Of a stretch of DNA of 15,710 bases, positions 7,701-13,303 are shown one piece after another. Numbering within the stretch: the stretch's first letter is position 1; each line of letters opens with the position of its first letter. Position numbers and translations under genes: made by a program. The notes under the pieces were generated by a model. It saw only the letters and a list, made by a program, of their open reading frames with translations, was not told where the DNA came from and did no database searches. The DNA comes from an uncultured Collinsella sp. (lineage in GTDB: Bacteria; Actinomycetota; Coriobacteriia; Coriobacteriales; Coriobacteriaceae): contig CAAFEY010000150.1 in the NCBI GenBank assembly GCA_900761995.1, forward strand, positions 1 through 15,710, read 5' to 3'.

Positions 7701-8212
7701 CGAACTTCGAGATCGTCAAGGCCAAGGCCGAGCTTGCCAGCGATGAGGCACTCAAGGCCGATCTTGAGGCTGTCGGCCATAAGGCATCCCTTGCCGCGGG
7801 CACGACGGGCAACGAGAAGCTGGTTAAGCTGAACGCTGCCTACGCTCGCTATAAGGCTGCCGTCGATGCCGCCGCTGGTCTCAAGGCTGCTCTGAGCGAT
7901 GCCGATGCCAAGCTGTCCGATGCCAACGACGCCTATGCCGCCGCGCTTGCCGAGCTTGGCGATGCCAAGGATGCCCTGGCTGCCGCGCAGGCCGAGTACG
8001 ACAAGTATCATCCCAAGGCTGAGCCGCAGGCCAAGCCTCAGGTTGCGCAGGCTGCCGCAAAGGCTCCTGTCGCCAAGAAGAAGGCCACGGACGGTGCACT
8101 TGCTCAGACGGGCGATACCTCCGCGCTTGCAGGTGAGGTCTTCGTCATCGGCGGCATTACGCTCGTTGCCGCGGGTGTGACGCTCGGCGATCGTCGTCGC
8201 AAGCAGATGTAG
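4757..8212 (+). CDS. Large wall-anchored surface protein: coiled coil, CAP/SCP domain, coiled coil, LPXTG-like tail
   Basis: This 1151-residue protein starts at ATG 4757 after GGGAG. It has a long signal peptide (hydrophobic part about 26-47, likely cut near AAIAA at 44-48). Residues 75-452 form an Ala/Lys/Glu/Gln-rich coiled coil. A globular region follows (about 455-700) with CAP/SCP/PR1-domain marks: H567 (WGHSN), GENLAGG with E576, H639/E640, and GHYLNII (H643) before GIATG; C570 and C641 could form a disulfide. Residues 705-1084 are a second Ala-rich coiled coil of nearly the same length. After a Pro/Ala/Lys linker the tail is LAQTGD (1115-1120), a hydrophobic stretch and RRRK, a variant sortase sorting signal. 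Roles of bacterial CAP domains are poorly known; adhesion or host interaction is an inference. A G9 run (4930-4938) encoding Gly59-61 makes expression prone to slippage. A strong terminator follows. The long open frame on the opposite strand is a by-product of Ala-codon usage. Confidence 0.88.
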   Translation: MANYSPQHFEPRAKAVNVKGVANRAVATVLTAGLIAQPLMSPLAAIAAPSTDNGDSVQGGGSSVENTVAAGNQAVVKTAAQLAEESAKQLKDAQAAYDAAQKKADAAGQSQKQAQQQKNQASQAVTDNAAEQNEAEVAALQEKIDELKAAVEKTEQQQKKLGDLNDQLEQANKSVEDKTQALKDAKAKQDEAKKALDDAQAKLEAMGMDEYEAAKKAVEDARAKLDDANKAVTTAQDNLDQAKAAEASAQQEKQNTEAALTTAQAKKQETAAALAAATTARDNAQQKFNQAQAALDAAVSGTGVDLSALEAAKKAAAGELKTAQAELNAATDADATAQTNLQAAQAAVAAAQEKVNAANAAVASAQSAYDAANKEYKDAASKRDAAKTAYEQAQQTEADKKTAYDKLVEVRKQKRSEWEAACAASNAAEKAYDAANAQVEALEQQIADLKSNMTVDQEVISQGMFGFMNYIIGGSQFTATQKKNASTAASMLMGTTEKQDWYDNYVDQDMSRDTNPLSLEQMRNALTYLDTQNNLRKANGQSELSVSLRMTAAAALNTSYSSNIWGHSNCYFDQGENLAGGGGAYTGGETEDTLGWPYTGLYTQEKKAFDKYVEQYGDALGSHRYDSYYIYQHYNSIYHECGHYLNIIDAGAKAIGIATGSGKNTDSEVTVFDYSGSTGQKDFTVSEFKKLVNDYIDSAYNAGGTQAQKAQLKELQGKLAEAQKNFGTTREAYFAAVNGQGAAQDAFTAADVNMNTAKGEYEKAKSGTATAKTAYDAAEAKLKGIDVKTPKTKLDAAKSEAATAQAALDKANATLADSKTKAAEAAAHKAKARSARDAAKVKSDQANEAYDNATASVKDLAAKCDAANTDLANKQGTLNDAKKADDTAQAGVDKAQAADVHAATALSGAKQAVAAKTQTLSDAQAKAKAAEDELATANKAFERFAGAQKAVDDAKAAYDAAVAGVADAQKQLEAANEAVVDANFEIVKAKAELASDEALKADLEAVGHKASLAAGTTGNEKLVKLNAAYARYKAAVDAAAGLKAALSDADAKLSDANDAYAAALAELGDAKDALAAAQAEYDKYHPKAEPQAKPQVAQAAAKAPVAKKKATDGALAQTGDTSALAGEVFVIGGITLVAAGVTLGDRRRKQM
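4930..4938 (+). repeat. G9 homopolymer inside the surface-protein gene (candidate phase-variation tract)
   Basis: Nine consecutive G lie 58 codons into the gene, just after the signal peptide. In the present length the frame reads Q-G-G-G-S-S. With one extra G the next codon is TAG; with one fewer, translation runs Val-Val-Leu and then hits TAG. Either change would leave only a signal peptide and a dozen or so residues. Confidence 0.7.
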
Positions 8213-8278
8213 CGTTTCGAGCGTAGTTTCTGCAACGAACTTCAATTCATAGCGGGACCGTCTCGATAGCCAAACGAT

Positions 8279-8320
8279 AAGGCCGGCGCGCTGTCATACG
8301 CAGCGCGCTGGCCTTTCTTT
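8279..8320 (+). terminator. Rho-independent terminator of the surface-protein gene
   Basis: AAGGCC-G-GCGCGCTG (8279-8293) pairs with CAGCGCGC-T-GGCCTT (8301-8315), with one G-T wobble and a 7-base loop, followed by a T-rich run (TTTCTTT from 8314). It is 66 bases after the stop codon. Confidence 0.88.
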
Positions 8321-8331
8321 GCGTTGGTATC

Positions 8332-8371
8332 AAAAAGCCCGGTCGGTAGCCGCGAAAGCTACCGACCGGGC
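8332..8371 (-). terminator. Rho-independent terminator of the OPT transporter gene
   Basis: A perfect 14-bp stem (8337-8350 with 8358-8371) with loop CGCGAAA is followed, on the minus strand, by a T5 run (A5 at 8332-8336 on plus). It serves the minus-strand transporter gene whose stop is at 8435, and stands back-to-back with the surface-protein terminator. Confidence 0.85.
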
Positions 8372-8388
8372 AAATCGTAGGCAATGTG

Positions 8389-8430
8389 GTTGCGACCGGG
8401 CTGTCGCTAAGTTGCGACCGAACAGTCGCT
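8389..8430 (-). repeat. Tandem near-identical 20-base repeats forming two small hairpins
   Basis: GTTGCGACCG plus a 10-base half occurs at 8389-8408 and again at 8411-8430 with three differences, all inside the loops. Each copy forms GCGAC/GTCGC, a 5-bp stem (8392-8396 with 8403-8407; 8414-8418 with 8425-8429). They lie in the 3' untranslated part of the OPT transporter transcript, before its terminator. Confidence 0.6.
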
Positions 8431-8434
8431 CAGC

Positions 8435-10138
8435 CTACCCCAGCAGGCTCAGACCCACGGAGACAAACGCCAGGATAACGCCGACGATGGACTCGCCACC
8501 GAGCAGGCCGCTGGCAACGACCAGGCCCTGCTCCTGGAAGGCGGCATCCTTGGCGGCCTTCTCCTCGTCCGAAAGACCGGCCTCGGCGTCGCGGTGAGCG
8601 GCCCACTTGTCGTAGGCGAGCTTAACGCAGGAGCCCAGGAAAGCCGTGAGCGACATATAGAACGGCAGGTACACGCCCAGGCCGATCATCATGGCCGGAA
8701 TGCCGAGCCAGTACATGACGATGCCGGCGATAAAGCCGCCTGCGAACCACGGCACGCTCGGGATGCCCGAGACCATGGTGGCGACCACGCTTGCCTGCGC
8801 GGCAACGAAGCTCTTGTCGGGGCCAAAGGCGTCCGGACCATAGGCAGTGACGAGCGCGACCATGACGGCGGCAGCGACCAGGGCGCCCACGATGCCGCCG
8901 ATGGCCTGGCCGATCCACTGCGCACGCGGGTTGGTGCCCAGCACGGCGCCGGCCTTAAAGTCGTTCATGACGTCGCCCGCAAGGCCGCACGCCACGGCCA
9001 CGATGCCGGCGATGAAGAACAGCTTGACCTGCGCGAGCTGCGCGAAGGCAGCCACGATGAGCATGACGATGAGGCCAAAGATCTCCATGGGGTCGATACC
9101 CGTCTGGCCGCAGCTCTGCGCGCTCATGATGGTGGTGACAAAGGTGAACAGCGTGACGATGACGGCTGGAACGGGGCCAAGATCGAGTACGATGGCAACG
9201 ATCACGGCGATGGCGGCAGCGCCCAGGCCGATGATACCGGCGTCGAGCTTAAGGGAGCCCGAGATGAGCGACTGCTCGTCGGTGTCGGTGGAGCTGTCGG
9301 CGGCAAGACCGCGGACGATACCGGCGACCTGCGGCAGGATGTCCTTGAGGACGACGGCGACGCCAAAGCCCATCATGAGGCCCATACCCAGGGACTTAAC
9401 AATGCCCTGTGCGGTCATAACGTCAAACAGACCGGCAGCGGTGCCGCCGACAATGATGCCAAAGTTGCCCAGCAGCGCGCCGGCAAACCAGAACGCGACG
9501 GGGGCGAAGCCCACCAAAAAGCCGATGGACAGCAACATGGGCGAGTTGTAGATGGCAAAGGTCACGCCGGGGATATTGAGCGTGCACAGCATGCTGGGAA
9601 CCACGCCCAGGGCGTCGCGCAGCACGCTGTATATGCCGGCGATGGCCATGGAGCCAAAGAGCTGCTTGCCGGTCTTGCCGCCGGCCTCGGTAGCACGCAG
9701 GGTTTGAGCTGCGGCGTTGCCGGTGGGGAACTCAAGCGCGGCGTCCACGATAAAGTGACGGTGGATGAGTGCTGTCGCCAGAAGGCCCAAGATGGTGCCG
9801 GCGAGTGCCACGATAAACATGTCGAGCCAGCTGATCTGGTCGGCATAGCCCAGCATCCAGGCGCCCGGGATGGTAAACGCCAGACCGCCGGCGACCATGG
9901 CGCCTGCGGACATGATGGTGTGGGTGACGTTTGCCTCGTTGAGGCTGGCGTTGCCCATGAGCTTAAGGAAGAACAGCGAAATGACGGCAGCGAAAATGAT
10001 CGGCCAGGGGAGCGCACCCATCTTGAGGGCGGTATAGGCCGAGCTTGCCGTGATGATCACGCAGCCAAGGACGCCGATGACGACGCCGCGCAGCGTGAGT
10101 TGCCCGCGCATCGAAGCGCGGTTCGAGGGATTGCTCAT
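8435..10138 (-). CDS. OPT family oligopeptide transporter
   Basis: This 567-residue, very hydrophobic protein fits the bacterial OPT family, which imports oligopeptides or related small molecules across the cytoplasmic membrane, probably driven by protons. It has about 14-16 membrane segments. Family-like stretches include SAYTALKMGALPWPIIFAAV near the N-terminus, ALEFPTGNAAAQTLRATEAG around residues 130-150, and the GLAGDVMNDFKAGAVLGTNP region around 390-410. The ATG at 10138 has an AAAGGAG ribosome binding site eight bases upstream. A hydrophilic linker ADSSTDTDEQS (about 281-291) separates two halves, and a charged segment (about 520-545) precedes the last hydrophobic stretch. The gene stands alone with its own terminator and is divergent from coaX. 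The substrate cannot be told from sequence; peptide uptake would suit an amino-acid-fermenting gut anaerobe. Confidence 0.9.
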   Translation of the reverse strand: MSNPSNRASMRGQLTLRGVVIGVLGCVIITASSAYTALKMGALPWPIIFAAVISLFFLKLMGNASLNEANVTHTIMSAGAMVAGGLAFTIPGAWMLGYADQISWLDMFIVALAGTILGLLATALIHRHFIVDAALEFPTGNAAAQTLRATEAGGKTGKQLFGSMAIAGIYSVLRDALGVVPSMLCTLNIPGVTFAIYNSPMLLSIGFLVGFAPVAFWFAGALLGNFGIIVGGTAAGLFDVMTAQGIVKSLGMGLMMGFGVAVVLKDILPQVAGIVRGLAADSSTDTDEQSLISGSLKLDAGIIGLGAAAIAVIVAIVLDLGPVPAVIVTLFTFVTTIMSAQSCGQTGIDPMEIFGLIVMLIVAAFAQLAQVKLFFIAGIVAVACGLAGDVMNDFKAGAVLGTNPRAQWIGQAIGGIVGALVAAAVMVALVTAYGPDAFGPDKSFVAAQASVVATMVSGIPSVPWFAGGFIAGIVMYWLGIPAMMIGLGVYLPFYMSLTAFLGSCVKLAYDKWAAHRDAEAGLSDEEKAAKDAAFQEQGLVVASGLLGGESIVGVILAFVSVGLSLLG

Positions 10139-10247
10139 ATAAAACTCCTTTGCGTATATCCGCTTCCCCCGGGAACGCCGTTACGGATACGGCGCGGGAA
10201 GTCGGGTTACCAAGGGCCGCCGCGTGAGCTCGCGCGCGACCGCGCAC

Positions 10248-10304
10248 CAGTATAGCCGCAAGCTAGTCATTTTGGGATGACTGGTTTAGGTAGGCGATAT
10301 ACTG
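10248..10304. promoter_or_regulatory. Divergent promoter region between the OPT transporter and coaX
   Basis: Near-consensus -10 boxes TATACT lie at 10298-10303 (plus, towards coaX) and at 10249-10254 (minus, towards the transporter). Both sit in a dyad, CAGTATA 10248-10254 and TATACTG 10298-10304. In the middle is AGTCAT (10265-10270) facing ATGACT (10277-10282) across TTTGGG. Both -35 regions would fall on this central dyad, but neither matches TTGACA well. Confidence 0.4.
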
Positions 10305-10330
10305 CTGGGCAGACGAAAGGAGCGCCGACG

Positions 10331-11182
10331 ATGCTTAATGGGTGCGCATACATATTGACGGTCGACGTGGGTAACACGTTCATTCGCTTTGGTCTGTTTG
10401 CCGAGGATTCGGCCGCGGCGCAGGAATGTCCGCTTGCGACGTGCGAGATCACCACGCCGTCGAGCATCACGGCAGACGAGGTGCGCATGCGTCTCGTGCA
10501 GGTCATGGCCGCACTGGCGGCCGATGCGGGCATGCCGGGTGCGCTTGTGCCCGCGGCTGCCGTGCTGAGCTGCGTGGTCCCGGCGCTCGAGCGCCCGTGG
10601 AAGGTAGCGCTTTCCCGTACCTGTACGGGGCGCGTGCTCACCGTAGGGCCGGGACTTAAGACCGGCATGCCCGTGCACTACGATGACCCGGCCGAGATCG
10701 GCCCCGACCGCATCGCCGATGCCGTGGCGGCCCGCGCCGTCTACGGCTCGCCGTGCATCGTGATCGACCTGGGCACGACGACCAATATCGAGGTCATCGA
10801 CGCGCGCGGCACCTTTGTCGGCGGCGTTATCGCGCCGGGGCTGGCCCTCGGCGCCCGCTCGCTCTCGGCGGCAGCAGCGCGCCTACCCCAGGTTGAGCCC
10901 TCGGCGCCGACGCACGTCATCGGCCGCAACACGCGCGAGGCCATGCGCTCGGGTGTGGTTTTGGGCGAGGTGGCGCGCATCGACGGCATGCTCGACATGG
11001 TGCTTGCCGAGATGCGTGCGACCAAGGCCGCGGGGGAAGGCAGCGTGCCCATCGTCATTACTGGCGACGATGCCGAGGCGCTTGCGGCGCTGGTCGGCCA
11101 TAGCCTGACGGTCGACGATGCGCTGACGCTGCGGGGTCTCGCCGAGCTCTACCACATCAATCAAAAGCCCCGCCGCGCGTAG
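10331..11182 (+). CDS. coaX: Type III pantothenate kinase
   Basis: The 283-residue protein catalyses the ATP-dependent phosphorylation of pantothenate, the first step of coenzyme A synthesis, in the cytoplasm. I start it at ATG 10331, which follows AAAGGAG at a normal distance; an in-frame ATG at 10277 adds 18 residues, lacks a ribosome binding site and would lie upstream of the likely -10 box. Family motifs are DVGNT (residues 12-16, phosphate loop), EIGPDRIADAVAA (122-134, with the Gly-x-Asp-Arg motif) and DLGTTTNIEVID (146-157), followed by GGVIAPGLALGARSL. The DLGTTTN motif differs slightly from the usual DxGTATT. It is somewhat longer than the typical 255 residues because of an N-terminal-half insertion. 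It is followed at 82 bases by the dCMP deaminase gene with its own promoter-like element. Confidence 0.9.
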   Translation: MLNGCAYILTVDVGNTFIRFGLFAEDSAAAQECPLATCEITTPSSITADEVRMRLVQVMAALAADAGMPGALVPAAAVLSCVVPALERPWKVALSRTCTGRVLTVGPGLKTGMPVHYDDPAEIGPDRIADAVAARAVYGSPCIVIDLGTTTNIEVIDARGTFVGGVIAPGLALGARSLSAAAARLPQVEPSAPTHVIGRNTREAMRSGVVLGEVARIDGMLDMVLAEMRATKAAGEGSVPIVITGDDAEALAALVGHSLTVDDALTLRGLAELYHINQKPRRA

Positions 11183-11221
11183 GGCGAGGGGCTGGTGGGA
11201 TAAGCGCCCCTACCTTTCACC

Positions 11222-11230
11222 TGCTACAAT
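11222..11230 (+). promoter_or_regulatory. Extended -10 promoter of the dCMP deaminase gene
   Basis: TGC-TACAAT (11222-11230) is a near-consensus extended -10 element, 34 bases before the chosen start. No good -35 is visible, which extended -10 promoters tolerate. Its position argues against the in-frame ATG at 11229 being the start. Confidence 0.45.
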
Positions 11231-11264
11231 GGGTCAAAATGTTGCGATTACGGAGGTGTCTGCC

Positions 11265-11789
11265 ATGTCGGACGATCTTCATCAAACCGCGTCGGGCAAG
11301 CGCCGCGACGTCATTAGCTGGGATGAGTTCTTTATGAGCGTGGCCATCGCCGCGCAGCGCCGCAGTAAGGACCCCAACACGCAGGTGGGCGCGTGCATCG
11401 CCAACACCAACCACCGCATCCTTTCGGTGGGCTACAACGGTACGCCCTCGGCACTCAACGACGACTTTTTCCCGTGGGGCACGAGCGACGACCCGTTGCA
11501 GGATAAGCACAACTACGTGGTGCATGCCGAGGCCAACGCCGTGCTCAACTACCGCGGCTCGCTCAAAGACCTTGAGGGTTCCACGGTCTACGTCACGCTG
11601 TTTCCGTGCCACGACTGCGCCAAGATCCTGGCACAGGTGGGTGTGGGCGAGGTCGTCTACCTGGACAATAAGTATGCCGACACCGATGACGGCCGTATCA
11701 GCCGCCGCATTCTCGACTCCTGCGGCATCAGCTACCGCCAGGTCATCGTCGATGTTCAGATTGGTACCGGGGGACAAGCTCAGCAGTAG
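11265..11789 (+). CDS. Deoxycytidylate (dCMP) deaminase
   Basis: This 174-residue zinc enzyme of the cytidine/deoxycytidylate deaminase family converts dCMP to dUMP, feeding dTMP synthesis. The zinc and catalytic motif is HAEANAVL (H87, E89), with the second zinc motif PCHDCAK (C115, C118). SKDPNTQVGACI and GYNGTP around residues 30-60 are the usual dCMP deaminase substrate-binding stretches. The start at ATG 11265 is preceded by GGAGG (11252-11256). An in-frame ATG at 11229 overlaps a promoter-like TACAAT and has no ribosome binding site. Similar proteins are sometimes annotated ComEB after the B. subtilis competence operon, but nothing here supports a competence role. The gene is flanked by coaX and a NifU-domain gene, with no tight operon spacing. 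Confidence 0.92.
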   Translation: MSDDLHQTASGKRRDVISWDEFFMSVAIAAQRRSKDPNTQVGACIANTNHRILSVGYNGTPSALNDDFFPWGTSDDPLQDKHNYVVHAEANAVLNYRGSLKDLEGSTVYVTLFPCHDCAKILAQVGVGEVVYLDNKYADTDDGRISRRILDSCGISYRQVIVDVQIGTGGQAQQ

Positions 11790-11959
11790 CGCGTGCCAAC
11801 GCCGGCTGGCGGCAAAACATCCAAAAGAGCCCCGTCCCAAATTGACTACTCGTGAAAGTCGCGTCTGCGCGCATGGACGGCTCGTGAGCGGGTACATGGC
11901 TGTAGTAACATAGCTTCTGTCTGCGGGCGTGCCCGCGTTATTGTGAGAAAGGAGCCCCT

Positions 11960-12238
11960 GTGGCTGTTAACGAAGAGCTGCTTAAGAAGGTTCTTGAAGA
12001 GATTCGCCCCAACCTGCAGGCCGACGGCGGCGATATGGAGTATGTGGGCGTTGACGACGAGGGCGTCGTCAAACTGGAGCTGCAGGGCGCTTGCGCCGGC
12101 TGCCCTATGAGCGCACTGACCCTGTCCATGGGTATCGAGCGTATCCTCAAGGAGCATGTGCCCGGCGTTACCCGTGTCGAGCAGGTCAATGCCTCCGGCG
12201 AGACCGACGACCTGTACGACGAGTACGCGCCGTTTTAA
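11960..12238 (+). CDS. NifU C-terminal-domain Fe-S scaffold/carrier protein
   Basis: The 92-residue protein consists almost only of the NifU C-terminal domain: IRPNLQADGGDMEYVGV (residues 15-31), then LELQGACAGCPMSALTLSMGIERIL with the CxxC cluster ligands C45 and C48. Such stand-alone Nfu proteins assemble or hand over [4Fe-4S] clusters in the cytoplasm. This fits an anaerobe rich in Fe-S enzymes, such as the dehydratase/activase system upstream in the window. It starts at GTG 11960, five bases after AAAGGAG. The tail is acidic (ETDDLYDEYAPF). lgt follows after 109 bases containing two hairpins. Confidence 0.92.
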   Translation: MAVNEELLKKVLEEIRPNLQADGGDMEYVGVDDEGVVKLELQGACAGCPMSALTLSMGIERILKEHVPGVTRVEQVNASGETDDLYDEYAPF

Positions 12239-12282
12239 GATGCGAAAGCTGCGGACGGCATACTCCGCATAGACGTTACGCC

Positions 12283-12323
12283 CAAATATGCGGCTGCGAG
12301 CGCAAGGCCCGCGGCCGCATTTG
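12283..12323 (+). terminator. Hairpin between the NifU-domain gene and lgt
   Basis: CAAAT-AT-GCGGC (12283-12294) pairs with GCCGC-ATTTG (12314-12323), leaving a 2-base bulge and a 19-base loop. A smaller hairpin GCGGA/TCCGC lies before it (12251-12255 with 12264-12268). The T run is short, so this may be a partial terminator or an attenuating structure 24 bases before the lgt start. Confidence 0.4.
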
Positions 12324-12347
12324 TATGTAGGGAGTAGGAGGGTCGAC

Positions 12348-13169
12348 ATGCTCAACGACTTCTACCATATGCTTGATCCCGTCGCCATTTCGGCGGGGCC
12401 CATCACCATCTACTGGTACGGCTTGGCCTATGTGGTCGGCGCCCTGCTCACGGCGGTCGTTATGTACCGCACGCAGCGTCGCTGGGGCTTTAACATCACG
12501 ATTGACGACCTGACGAGTGTCGTGGTCGGCGTGGTCTTTGGCCTTATCATTGGCGCCCGTCTGTTCTACGTCATCTTTTACGGCGACGGCTACTACTGGG
12601 CGCATCCGCTCGAGATCTTTGCCACCAACGAGGGCGGCATGAGCTTCCATGGCGGTTTGGTGGGCGGCATTATCGGCGGCATCATCGTGTGCCGCATGTA
12701 TAAACTCGACGCATGGACGTTGGCCGATCTTGCCGTCATTGGCGCTCCGCTGGCCCTGTGCCTGGGACGCTGCGCCAACTTTGTCAACGGCGAGCTGTGG
12801 GGCAAGCCGACCGATCTGCCATGGGGCGTGGTCTTTGGCGGGACTGCGGGCGATATGCCGCGTCATCCCTCCCAGCTCTACGAGGCATTTCTTGAGGGCA
12901 TCGTGCTTTTTTGCATTCTGCAGGTGCTCAGCCGCAAAAAGCCGCTACTGCCCCAAGGCACGTTTATGGGCGTGTTTGTGATGGGTTACGGCATCGTCCG
13001 CTTCCTCATTGAGTTTGTGCGTGTGCCCGATGCGCAGCTGGGCTATCTGCTGGGCGGCGTCATCACCATGGGTCAGCTGCTGAGCCTGCCGCTCGTAATC
13101 GCGGGCCTGGCGCTCATCATCTTTGCTCGTCGCCGCAACCAACCCCAGCGCATCTACCTCGACGCCTAA
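12348..13169 (+). CDS. lgt: Prolipoprotein diacylglyceryl transferase
   Basis: The 273-residue integral membrane enzyme moves diacylglycerol from phosphatidylglycerol to the lipobox cysteine of prelipoproteins, the first step of lipoprotein maturation. It shows the family marks: ITIYWYGLAYVVG in the first membrane segment, SFHGG with H101, and the Lgt signature GRCANFVNGE with R141 and N144. H101 and R141 line up with the essential H103 and R143 of the E. coli enzyme. HPSQLYEA and RFLIEFVR follow in the C-terminal half. About seven membrane segments are visible. I use ATG 12348, preceded by AGGAGG at good spacing; the frame is open 20 codons further upstream, across the intergenic hairpin. 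The stop codon TAA overlaps the first bases of the hairpin at 13168. Confidence 0.95.
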   Translation: MLNDFYHMLDPVAISAGPITIYWYGLAYVVGALLTAVVMYRTQRRWGFNITIDDLTSVVVGVVFGLIIGARLFYVIFYGDGYYWAHPLEIFATNEGGMSFHGGLVGGIIGGIIVCRMYKLDAWTLADLAVIGAPLALCLGRCANFVNGELWGKPTDLPWGVVFGGTAGDMPRHPSQLYEAFLEGIVLFCILQVLSRKKPLLPQGTFMGVFVMGYGIVRFLIEFVRVPDAQLGYLLGGVITMGQLLSLPLVIAGLALIIFARRRNQPQRIYLDA

Positions 13170-13204
13170 CCACCACAAAGGGGACAGGCACCTTTGTGGT
13201 GGTT
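13168..13204 (+). repeat. Gene-end hairpin with GGGGACAGG core after lgt
   Basis: A perfect 14-bp stem, AACCACCACAAAGG (13168-13181) with 13191-13204, encloses the loop GGACAGGCA. The stem includes the last two bases of the lgt stop codon. With a TTT at its end it may act as a terminator. Its core matches other gene-end hairpins in this window. Confidence 0.7.
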
Positions 13205-13245
13205 TGCTGGGCAACGATGACAGAACCGTAACGTTTCCCCAGATA

Positions 13246-13284
13246 AAACCTGCCAAAATAAACCTGTCCCTTTTTGGCAGGTTT
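13246..13284 (-). repeat. Inverted copy of the GGGACAGG hairpin before the DUF6020-like gene
   Basis: AAACCTGCCAAAA (13246-13258) pairs perfectly over 13 bp with 13272-13284. On the minus strand the loop side reads AGGGACAGG, so the element is inverted relative to the one at 13168. The right arm ends four bases before the AAAGG ribosome binding site of the next gene and could influence its transcription or translation. Confidence 0.7.
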
Positions 13285-13303
13285 CTAGAAAGGCTTTCGG
13301 ACT

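Noticed and set aside
4757..8212. Coiled-coil arms as tandem DNA repeats or a CRISPR-like array
   Set aside because: The similarity is at the level of amino-acid composition and heptads; no DNA unit of fixed length and spacer is repeated.
6689..8245. 518-codon open frame on the minus strand opposite the surface-protein gene
   Set aside because: It is antisense to Ala-rich coiled-coil codons (GCC/GCN and AAG), which rarely give stops in this reverse frame. The translation is a low-complexity Gly/Leu/Val-rich sequence with no family resemblance.
8594..10255. 553-codon open frame on the plus strand opposite the OPT transporter
   Set aside because: It is hydrophilic, His/Asp/Gly-rich low-complexity sequence created by reverse reading of hydrophobic codons. 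The minus-strand transporter has a proper start, family motifs and a terminator.
10277..10330. Upstream start for coaX at ATG 10277
   Set aside because: It has no ribosome binding site, lies before the TATACT box, and the conserved DVGNT fold begins naturally after ATG 10331.
11829..11842. GCCCCGTCCCAA stretch as another copy of the GGGGAC hairpin group
   Set aside because: The core is loosely similar, but I find no flanking complementary arms, so it does not meet the structural criterion.
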